Shown here one piece after another: positions 38,656-48,687 of a stretch of DNA of 64,000 nucleotides. The DNA comes from Ramazzottius varieornatus (Eukaryota > Tardigrada > Eutardigrada > Parachela > Ramazzottiidae). The DNA is taken from assembly GCA_001949185.1 (NCBI GenBank), contig BDGG01000004.1, positions 4,542,554 through 4,606,553 of the forward strand, read 5' to 3'. The translations under genes and the position numbers were made by a program. The notes beneath the pieces are model-generated. The model saw only the letters and a program-made list of their open reading frames with translations, ran no database searches and was not told where the DNA came from. The stretch's first letter is position 1. Each line of letters begins with the position of its first letter.

Positions 38656-41600
38656 ATGGCCACCAACTCCAACACTGCCACCACCTCTTCCCATAATACT
38701 TTCAACAACAGCAACAACCATCGCGCCGACCATCTGACCAACAACCGACTGGCCAAAGGCACACCTTCCCATGGAAATTATCCTGAAGACCATCCCAACT
38801 TCCTCGTTTACAAAAAGGTAAGTGCAAGCTTCGCTATATTACGGTTCTGTATTTGTTTGCCAATATGCACGATGCAGTTAACAGTAACCTTAAGTAGTAA
38901 AATAAAGATGAACAAGCTTATCTACGGCATACCGATCGATAAAATCGGCAAGCTTTGCTCGCTATCCGTATCGAAAGAAAAAAAAGTCGTCCTTCCGTGC
39001 GGACTACTTTCGCCGCTCCGAAAAGGAAACTTTGTCGTAGGTCTCTTACGCGTATTTAAAGCTAACAAAAGCTTGAATTTTTTGCCAGATAACAACGAAG
39101 TCAAAATCGTAGAATTCCTGTTTTTGTTAGTGAACCCTTTCAAACTTCTTTTTCGGGAAAGATGAAAGGCAAAGATTGGTTTGCACAACATCTATGTCCG
39201 AAAATTCAATTTTTTGTCCTTTGATGAAAAGCCGGTGTAATATAATATTCTCATTGATGGCTTGAGAGGCTGTACAAAGCTGGGCTTTAAGACTTTGCAA
39301 AGAAAATATCCGATGCATCTCCTCTTCGGAAGATTCATCGCGGGTCCATTTTACACGGCCTTGTGGGTTTATCTCACATTTCTCGGATGGTAATGGAGAC
39401 CACTTTGCGACTTTGCATTATATCGCTATCCGCTTTTGACTCTTCCGCCGACACTGCAAAGGGCAAACAGACATCAATCCCCACAGTGGCGGGCAGTACG
39501 GGGAACCTAGTACTGCAAAGACCTTGCAAGAACACCCTTGGGACGTCGGCAAATGATTCCACCGGGATCGTTATCTCAAGTTGCGCGCGTTTACATTGGT
39601 ATTAGCTGAGAGTGTGCGCAAGTTTGGAAATAGAGCTTCATTCATTTGCTGACGTCCTACCCACAATGGGCGGCGTTTTCTTCCGATGTTACCCTGCTGA
39701 CAAGCTGTAATATAAGCTGTTGGCCTTATTACACAACAATCTTAACGAGCCGTTTTCCTTGTTTTCTACAGATGGAGAAGATCGTGGAACATATGCAGAA
39801 CGAGCAGTCAGGTGTGCCGGTGCGCACCGTCAAAAGCTTCATGACAAAGATACCGTCGGTCTTTATGGGTAAGGTCGAGTCAGCGTGGGTAATTGACCGT
39901 TTTTTACTCGAATGGCCTAAAGCATTAAGAACGTTAACGGGTTCCAGACTGCAAGGCCTTTACGGCACCCAGCTGGGAGCATGATGGCGGCGATATGTTG
40001 TCTAAATGTTATTCTTTGACTGACAACGCTGTGACTGCAGGCTCTGACTTGATCCAATGGATGGTCCGCAACTTGGACGTCGATGATCAAAGTAAGTGCT
40101 TGAAGCTTCTCCACTCCACGCAGTACATACTATTCTCATAGTATGCAACGTCAGTCCCTTTCTCTTTCTCCTTCCTTGTTGCCCAAACCGCAAAAGAAGA
40201 CAATCGAGAGAAAGTCATTCCATTTGCTCTTTCCGCCCGACGAGCACGCATGGCGATTGCTCTTTCTCATGTCCAAAAACTGTCTTCCAAGCATTCACGA
40301 TCGTGGTTCTCCACTGGATGAACGTCTCGAGTACTTGTACAACGACCATAACAATGCAACGTTCGATGAGGCACCTTGAACAAAAATATCGTGACCAGTG
40401 TTTCGTATGTGGATCTACGTCAAGAGCCCGAGCAACGACATGCAGTATACTTGACGTGGGAAGTGTGCTTTTTTGGGGCAATGATATCAGGGAAGAAGGA
40501 AGTACAGGGTGGATTGTGCTGTGACAAGTCAATCCGTTTCTGTCTTTACTGTCACTTGGGTAATTGCATCGTCTTTATGGTATGTTTCTTTCGCAGCTGA
40601 AGCTCTTCATCTTGCTCATCTGATGGCTGGTCATGGCTATTTCTTTCCCATTGACGACCACGTACTCACTGTCAAGAACGATGGAACCTTTTACCGCTTT
40701 CAAGTACGTGTAATCTCGATCCGCACAACATTATGTACAACCTTCTTCTCTGTAGACACCCTATTTTTGGCCTTCAAATTGCTGGGAACCGGAAAATACC
40801 GACTACGGTGAGAACTGCTGGAGTAGTCTTTGGTCGGTCACTTCTAACCAGGAAATTATGCTTCGCTCTTCCTTTAGCGGTCTACCTGTGCAAGAGGACC
40901 ATGCAGAACAAAACGCGGCTGGAGCTGACCGACTACGAGGCGGAGAACCTTGCGCGGCTCCAGAAAATGTTCTCCAGAAAATGGGAATTCATCTTCATGC
41001 AAGCCGAAGCGCAGTCAAAGTATGACGTTGCTCAAACACAAGTCGGGAATTATAGAGAAACAAAACTAATGTTGAGGTCTTTTATTTGAAGACAATAATC
41101 TCTACTCTACGATTGAGGAAGCGGCGATATATAGCGGCGATAAACTTATAATTGGACTTTCTTTTTAGAGTGGACAAAAAGCGTGACAAGCTGGAACGGA
41201 AGGTATTGGACAGCCAAGAACGAGCCTTCTGGGATGTCCATCGACCAGTCGTAAGTGTAAGCTATCACCGAAGTGGACTCATTGTGTCGCACATTTGCAC
41301 CAAGTTATATTGAAGTTCGGTCGACGAGCTCGACAAGATTATTTTCCCAAGTAGCGCACGGCGTCAGTGTTACGAACGAAGAATTGCGCCACTCGGAAGA
41401 GCGATCTTGTCGAGTTCGAGTGCCGAACTTCCATATTATTGGCTTGCAGGGAAGGGACACTACATGGATGTGGTTTTTGCAGCCGGGCAGTGTCAACACG
41501 ACCGAGATGGACTTCAAGAAGGCAAGCCGAAGTAAAAAGGTGACCAAAGGTTTTAGTCGACTGGGAAGTACCGGTGGGGGAAGTCGGGCCAAGATTGCCG

Positions 41601-43107
41601 ACGATCCGCAGACAGTGGAAACCTTTACCAGAGAAGTTGAAAGACTGCGGCAACGTCTGTCTAGAAGACATCTCAAGATGTCCGACATTACCAAACCGTA
41701 AGCCAGCTTAATGAGTGTCTGCTGTGGTTAGATTCACTGTTGGAACGAGTAAACGAACTGTGTTGTCTGTTTGTAGACATGTGCAATTTTTTGAGCAGTA
41801 CGCCGAATATGACCCCTTTATTGTGCCACCGGAAGTGGCCAACCCATGGATCTGTGATAATATTGAGCTCTGGGAGCAAGAAAGGTTATGGTAATATCTC
41901 ATTTTACGATTGTTTCTCTTTCGTACAGTACACGAAAAAAATAGACTTTCAAAAAAATGGGTGTGTACGGAAACCAGATGGGACCAACTAATTAACTCTG
42001 AATGTTTCGCTAAGAGCACCTTTTAACGGTCAATGCTGATTGAGCCATATGGGTTCGCCCCACCCATTTTCGTAAGCTAAGTTTTCGTACGAGTTTCTCG
42101 TACACTGTATCAACCCATTCGATTCTGGAATATTAACCGTCGTTCACTTTGCAGTAGTAAGGATCCTTCCAGCAAAAGAGTGAAACGATGGGCTTTCTCC
42201 CTGCGCGAACTTTTGAAAGACCCTATCGGTAGGGACCACTTCATGCGGTTTCTAGAGAAAGAAGTCAGCGGAGAAAATCTGAGGTACTGGGTCGGCCATA
42301 CTGTCCGGATTCGCCATGGCCAATCTCTTCTAAACGTTTGATCTGTAGATTCTGGGAGTCGGTACAAGAGCTGAAACGTATGCCTAATAAGCAGATACCA
42401 ACCCGAGTCAAAGAGATTTTTGCGTGAGTCACTTCGCTTCCTGATTGCAGTGGTTTCTCAATGGAATAATGCCTCGTTTCTTTTAGCGAGTTCTTAGCGC
42501 CCGGTGCGCATTCTCCGGTAAACATCGACTCGGCTGCCGCCGAAATCACCAGAAAGCTCATGCTAAAACCCAATCGCTACAGTTTCGAGATTGCAGCGGT
42601 ATATTTTTTTTTACTGCCTTCAGATGTTGAAAAGCACCTTTTTATCGCATGATGTAATTGCAGGAGCATATTTACAACCTGATGGGTCGTGATAGTTACC
42701 AGCGGTTCCTCCGTTCCGACGTCTATAAGGAACTGCTGGCGGGAGCCAAGAAGAAGGTGAGGCCTCGTTTTGAGACTCCTACTCAGTCTTGACCGTTAAC
42801 ACGGCTAATTCAGAAACACGCACCAATTAGCAAAGTGACATGTCCGTCTTGAGAATGTTGTGTGGATGTGCTTGCGCTTGAAACTGCACGAGGAGAGCTT
42901 TCCCTAATTGTAACGAGAAGCGGCTGCCGCCTGCCTTTTCCCCAGTGACATTTGCATGCTAATGCCATTCCTTTCCCTGATACCCATTCCCCGTACGTAC
43001 TACGCTGATGCCTTTCGTAGAGCTCGGTTCGAGGTTTGCGCTCAGTGATCTCACTGGGTCGAAAGGATCCGAACAATACGCTGCAGCAACCGCCGGTTAC
43101 CTCATAG
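38656..43107 (+). CDS. RGS7: R7-family regulator of G-protein signalling (DEP-GGL-RGS; RGS6/7/9/11 type)
   Basis: Fourteen exons: 38656-38817, 39772-39868, 40041-40091, 40597-40703, 40756-40807, 40878-41019, 41169-41250, 41483-41697, 41777-41884, 42155-42283, 42349-42423, 42487-42598, 42664-42756, 43021-43107. They total 1512 nt, 503 aa. Domains: DEP (~55-140; [34 protein letters not shown]); DHEX region (~145-230; [51 protein letters not shown]); GGL (~275-335; binds Gbeta5; ends [15 protein letters not shown]); RGS (~350-475; [35 protein letters not shown]). Accelerates GTP hydrolysis by Gi/o alpha subunits, mainly in neurons. The vertebrate-variable linker before GGL is short and basic ([12 protein letters not shown]). 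The N-terminus is Asn/Thr-rich; the frame is open further upstream, so an earlier start is possible. Palindromic repeats lie in introns at 39538-39658 and 41312-41433. Confidence 0.96.
39538..39658. repeat. Palindromic intron repeat, copy 15
   Basis: In RGS intron 38818-39771. Ends GGGACGTCGGCAAATGA / TCATTTGCTGACGTCC, as in the 376-bp element at 50724. Confidence 0.8.
41312..41433. repeat. Palindromic intron repeat, copy 16
   Basis: In RGS intron 41251-41482. Flanked by ATATT on both sides, a possible target duplication. Confidence 0.85.
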
Positions 43108-44536
43108 AACCTTCCGTCTTGGTTGGGCTGGCTGGACTGGGTCGAGCTGAACGATCTCTCTCATTCGCATGATTTGCGACATGTACACTTCCACTTCCGT
43201 TGCCTCTGATTGAATGCAGTACTCGACAACATGAACATGGTTACGTTGAGATCTTCTTCTTTCTCAGAGTTTAAATGTCTCGCTGTGGGAATGCCCATAT
43301 TACACTACTCCCAGATGATTATTTGATGAACTCCCCCCTTTCTTGAATGGAAAGCCTGTGTATATTCTCAATCATTAATTTTGTTCTTTTTGTTGATCTC
43401 GGTTCTCCAAATGAACATTGATGAATACGGTTAGTGTACTCAGTGATTCGGTTCCACCGCATCGTTGAGGGAATGCACAAGCTTTTCCGTTGGACACAGA
43501 GGAAGAGCCTGTCCAAGGAAGCACGGTGGTACGTTTTTTCCGGTGTAATGTCTTCGTTTGACAATTTGAATGGATGACTGTCGCCCAAGTTACACTGCGC
43601 AGCAAGGCATTCAGCCAATGACCAGGTAACAAACTTCGTTTCAGGCCACCAAGTTCGTTATGCCCAAGTTGACTTCGACGTCCAAACTGCACAGCTTCAA
43701 CCTCTCAGCTGGATAGAATTCCGGATATCTCATACAGAGCTCGTCTAACCTCAGTGTACGTCAAAAGACCCATTGATTGCTTACGACCTTTCGTCGGTCG
43801 GTGGATGACAGTAAGAGCGGCGGTCTTTCATTTCGCGGCTTAGTCTGAATTCAGCGGGACATCCGCAATGACGTCACTGCAGAGAACCGAGGACTTACAG
43901 ACTTGATTATTTCTCTTTACTCAGAAAGCTTTGCAATATTGATGTTGCTTTTTCAAATACAAAATTATAAGCTACAATCTTGGCAAAGCAGGCAAGGAGG
44001 CATAAAGTTACATCACATCTCCAGCTGCTATTGTCGTTGGTTGTTTTTCTTGACGGAAGTAAACTATTGCGGTTGCAGCAAGCGTCGTGCGTCTGCTGTC
44101 CGTTAAATCCTTTATGCAAGCACCATATCATCTGTCGCTGCCGATGTCTTTTTGGCCGCCTTCTCCCTCAAAATATTGTTCAGTCAAAGAATGGCTGCGC
44201 ATCCGTCCTTGCTGACACTCTTTTAGTCAGTTCGATAAAAAAATCAAAAGGCAGCATCTTTTTCTAATACAGAGACACACGCGCCGGCAATGAAGAGTCA
44301 GCCAAAGTCAGCTTCACTGACAAAGAGAAAAGCGCGATCCGGCTTGATCTGGCACCGGCTTTGACACCGATAGCACCTTCCATTCTTCGTCTTGTTTTTG
44401 TCTACTGATTAGCGCTGTTCAATATATTCCTAACAGGCACGAGGAAGTTATTTTCGGCGACTGTCAGCTCACGTTCCTATCCATACCGAAAATACGAATA
44501 TTTATCTTAATCTCGTTGTGATCATCCCCATGAATC
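43108..44536. other. Intergenic region, RGS gene to CBM14 gene
   Basis: About 1.4 kb with no supported gene. Contains a TGACGTCA site at 43869-43876 and presumably the CBM14-gene promoter. Confidence 0.5.
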
Positions 44537-47500
44537 ATGATGGATATTCTGTCGGGAACCCTGCTGTTGACCGCAACATTTCTTAATTTTTTGTGTGTAA
44601 GTCACTGTCGATTATTGTCAAATTCTTCTGAATCTGACCACCGTTATCCGCAACATTTTAGGTTGCCGGACAAAACTCGAACAACGGCGGAATGTCAGCC
44701 TTTCAGGCTTTGGATGACCTACGTCAGATTCCGCAGGGCGATATTGGCGCTATAGCGCGAGCCATGGCTAGGGCGGTCCCTGGTAGAACTTACCCTATTT
44801 TATCTTCCATACCAAGTACCGCTTTTACCTGTACCTCAGTACCTCAAGTGGGATACTATGCAGGTAAGTCCCACCGCCCGTAATTTGACCCGGGAGCTCG
44901 TCCTGCAAACTCGACCAGATTGCTTTCCCTAGTGGCGCACATTATCAGCATAATTAGCTGGAAGCGTGCGCCACTTGGGAAATGATTTTGGCTGAATCGC
45001 ACATGTGAACTGTTTGTATTCCTGTGTTTCAGATACCGAGACTGGCTGCCAGGTTTTCCGCATGTGTCTTGCTGACGGCACCATGGAGTCTTTCATTTGT
45101 AGCAACCAGACACTCTTCAACCAAAGTAAGGCTCGAGAACTCCGTGTTGTACGGATCGTCCTTCCTAAGAGTCGTGTCCTCAGCATCTATTTTGTTTGCA
45201 GTTACTCTCGTTTGCGACTGGTGGTAAGTAACGCTGTTTGCCCGGTCTCGGTCTGATAGGTCAAGACTGCTTTGCAACTTAAAGTGTGATTTTCTTATCA
45301 TCCACAGGTACAACGTCAATTGCTCCAAGTGAGAAACAGCGCATAATTATAATATCGCGAACGAGACCTTCATACGTGTCTGAGGGGCGCTTAACACAAC
45401 AGTCCGCCCGCAGAAATTCCCGTGGTAAATTTTCTTGTCCCTAGGTCTCCGACATACTACAGCTTTTCAAACCCGCGAATCTATCAGCAAAACATGCGCT
45501 TCTTGGATGACGGTAACAGTATCGACATCGGTGCTAGCAGCGGTGGATATCGTCCAACGGGAAGATCAGTTGGTGGTTCCGGTATCGTTCCGGCCAGTCT
45601 GGTTGTTACTGCCGGACCACCTGCCACCACGGCTCGTGTTGTACGGCCTCAAGGTCGATCCCTGCAAACTTCGTTGACAAGCCGTAGGGTTACCGAACCC
45701 CATGACGCAAACTTCTACGGGCAGATGACCACCGAAAGGGTAGAAAGAAACGGATGGCCTGGCTTTGATGGCACTACCGACCAGTATGACGAATTTACGG
45801 TAAAAAATACCGATAAATCTATAGCTTTTAGCAGCGTTCTGTTAATAGCTGTTCAAGCTCGCTGTCTCTCAGTCAATTTCGAGCCAACTGGAGCATACTG
45901 TGATATTGTCCTTTAGGAGACAACTGATGCAATGAACCAAGAAGCCAGTGAACACCGTCCTCCTTCATCTTACTCTTCAGGTGAGGCTGCGCGTCGTGAA
46001 GAAGGAAGTCTCCGTATTCGAGTAACGGCTGGACCATCCAGAGGAGCAACCACCGTACGTCCGTTGGTCCCAGAAATCCACGAGCATGCAGTGCCAGGGG
46101 AGGGAGGTCACGTACAGGTGGCGCCACCCGGGAACCCCGACCATGTGACGTCCGGCTCGGAGACTTCCGAGCATGTCGTCGCACATGAGACCGCTCATGT
46201 CGAGTTGTCCAATGGTGTTCGTCTTAACATATCAGTCGATCAGACCCATCCAGGCCCTGCGGAAAACTCCGAAGGCCACGCAGAGACAACAGAGGAACAT
46301 GCGGCTGGGGCAAAGGAAACTCACTCTGAATCCGGGAATGGAGATGCTGCTCAGAGCGAACCGATGGAAGAGGGCCATGTACAGGGAACGAATGGTGTCT
46401 CGGCCGAAAGCAGCCATCGGAGTTCTGGCGTAGCAGACCATCCAGTAGACGATACTGCAAACTCTGGGCATGAAGAAGCCAACCATGGGACACGCACGGC
46501 CAACGCATCTGCTTCCAATGGCCACTCTTCGATTGCAGGCGGCCACGAGGCGTCAGGCCAGAATGAACACGGGAGTCCGGTTGCTGAGATCAGTCGTTCC
46601 GTGTCTGGTCAACAAAGCCATTCAGCACATGCACCTGTGGAATCGGCGAGCCACACAAACGACCCAAGCCATGCAGCTTCCGTCGAGAGTGGTCATTCAG
46701 CTGTTGGAGGGCCTGAAGCCTCTAGTCCGGAGGGACACGCCGAAGAAGCAGACCATCTTGCGCCTTCTCAAACGGGCCACGAAGTTTCTGGACAAGCCAG
46801 CGCTCGTGTGCCGGAAGGTCATTCGAATGAAGCGGGTCATGAGATGTCCGAACACAACGAAGCGAATCATGAGGTATCGGCTTCCGAAAGCCCCAAAGTT
46901 GACGTCTCAACACCTGCAGTTTTTCCTGGAAATCAGCAGATCGCAATAGCCCGCGAGTCCTCTCGTTCTCCCTCTACGGACCGAAACCGCGCGGAAGCCG
47001 CTGCCCGTGCTTTGCCGGGCGCACCACCTGCGGCATCGCACCAATCCGGTCACGTCGCTGGAAGTTCCTCGCATGATTCAGGCCGAAACCTGCAGGTGTA
47101 TCGGCCTGCGGTAGAACTAAATCCGGTCTTCCGGGATCGAACGGGGGTTGCAAGGCCTAACGCGAGTATTCCACTTCCCGGAATGATATTTTCGGCAAAT
47201 CAAGACCCCTCGTCCAGTAATCGGATTTCGATTGTACCAACCACACCATTTGGTAAATTTTCGACCAAGAAAGCCGATATAACCACAACGCCGGCAACCA
47301 CCGCACGACTTACAGCTAAAAGAAAAATATTCATAAGGACTGGAACCCCGACATCTGGAACACCACTGGTGAATGCGAACAGCATCGCCATCAAGAAAGA
47401 AAAGCTTCTCCCGACCAGGGAACAGGACAATTTTCCAGCGAGCTCAATGAGCGGCAAGTTCGACGGAAGAAAGAACGATTCAATGTTGTCTCAGTCTAAT

Positions 47501-47545
47501 TCACACTCCTTCCCACGAAGAGACAAATTTGCTGGCTTCCATTAG
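44537..47545 (+). CDS. Secreted chitin-binding (CBM14/peritrophin-A) protein with long His-rich disordered tail
   Basis: Exons: 44537-44596, 44662-44863, 45033-45125, 45202-45223, 45308-45328, 45445-45799, 45917-47545. They total 2382 nt, 793 aa. Signal peptide MMDILSGTLLLTATFLNFLC, likely cut near VAG-QNS. Residues ~72-132 form one CBM14 domain with six Cys (FTCTSV...GYYADTETGCQVF...MCLADG...FICSNQTLFNQ...VCDWWYNVNC), which binds chitin. The rest is predicted disordered. Residues ~250-570 are rich in His, Glu, Ser, Gly and Ala, with His every 5-12 residues, often as GH, EH or SH. The final ~200 residues are basic and Ser/Thr/Pro-rich. Two micro-exons (22 and 21 nt) encode the end of the chitin-binding domain. 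This is a cuticle or extracellular matrix protein by domain and signal. The family is arthropod-like (single-CBM14 cuticular proteins), but the His-rich tail is not a part I recognise. Confidence 0.9.
44891..44997. repeat. Palindromic intron repeat, copy 17
   Basis: In CBM14-gene intron 44864-45032. Right outer arm truncated. Confidence 0.8.
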
Positions 47546-47806
47546 GATAATTCCATCATCATCCATCTGGTGAAATTGGAAGAAACAGCTCTTTGGCAAT
47601 TTCGACCTCATCTCTCTGTTTTATTGCTATTATTGGATAAATCTTACTAGATTTAACCGTAGTGAAAATAAGAGCATCAGGTGGATGTTGTAGGGTGCTA
47701 AAAATGCTGGGTATAGACGCTACCGGTGTCATGTGTATGCAAGCCGGTTTTCTGCTTCGTATCGCGGTTGAATTCTTTGACATCGATATCGTCTTGACCG
47801 GGAACG
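47546..47806. other. Convergent 3' region
   Basis: About 260 nt between the stop of the CBM14 gene (+) and the small secreted gene (-). No signal beyond presumed 3' UTRs. Confidence 0.45.
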
Positions 47807-48246
47807 TTAACGGTAGGGATCTTCTGGGGAGCGAAAGCGTGAGGACCGAGCGCTGCCTTTCCGTGGTTCCCGGTCTTGTTTGAATTTCGGCCGAGGTTCC
47901 TTACATGTTGAGTTCCATTCATGACAGGTCTTGAGGCTCCAACTGCTGAAGAACATGAAAAAATGCATACCGGTCAGATTTGAATGCGCTTTTGACCGCC
48001 GTACAGTAACCCTTCTCACAAGTCAACTTCGTCACGCAAGCCAGCTCCTCGATACCGCTGGCACGTTTGTCTGCGTAGTAGTTTCTAGCGTGACGTGGTA
48101 ACTTCTGAGAAGGGTTCTTGTGCACAGCAAAAGTACAGAGTCTTACCTGGGTTCGGAGCAGCTCCTTGCAGAGCATGAGGACCTAGCTGCATTACCAGGG
48201 CAAGTATAATGCAAGGCAACCAACACAGTGCCGATAAGTTGCCCAT
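47807..48246 (-). CDS. Small secreted cysteine-containing protein of unknown family
   Basis: Three exons, from 5': 48196-48246, 47971-48104, 47807-47945. They total 324 nt, 107 aa. The N-terminus MGNLSALCWLPCIILAL is a good signal peptide core. The mature part has five Cys with spacing C-x5-C-x4-C-x17-C-x6-C (ELACVTKLTCEKGYC...KTCHEWNSTC) and then a basic, Ser/Arg-rich tail. A KR pair before ASGIEELAC could be a processing site. A longer first exon ending at a stronger-looking GTAAG donor at 48146 gives a frame mismatch, so the GTAATG donor at 48195 is preferred. No homologue recognised; a peptide, cuticle or effector-like role is only a guess. Confidence 0.55.
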
Positions 48247-48687
48247 CTTGTGAGAGAAGAGGATGGCAACGAGGTACGAACCAAGAGGATGGCAGAACTA
48301 CTGGATAAGTCGCGAAGATAGAGAGAAATCTGAAGCGACCAAAGAACTCGACAAAGTAGGCTACGCTACCTGTTCACAAGTAACTTTAGTACGCGAAACC
48401 TCGCGGGATTACCTGTACAATGATATTGTTTACCAGTTTCTCAGCGGGGTTCTGTATAATCGTTCAAGAAAATATCCGCATTGCCAAAGACAGTCAGAAG
48501 TCGAGCAGACAAGTACGATAACAAACCGGTAGGTGATGGCATGATGCAGTCAGCTGTCATTGTCAGACGTGCGCTGCAGCTAATTAGTTATGCACAATAT
48601 AAAACTAAAATCTCTTTGGCATTCAAGTCGAGCTGGTCGAGGTGAGAACACCTCGACATGTCTGATTCGGTCAACTAGCACTCATAA
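48247..48687. other. Intergenic region, small secreted gene to cadherin 3' end
   Basis: About 440 nt; both flanking genes are on the minus strand. No exon encoding a membrane span or cytoplasmic tail for the cadherin was found here. Confidence 0.5.

Noticed and set aside
41273-41701. 142-aa plus-strand frame starting inside a palindromic repeat
   Set aside because: Only its second half is a real RGS exon (41483-41697). The first half is repeat and intron.
48147-48195. Longer first exon of the small secreted gene ending at the GTAAG donor
   Set aside because: It ends in phase 1 while exon 2 needs phase 0; the GTAATG donor at 48195 keeps the frame.
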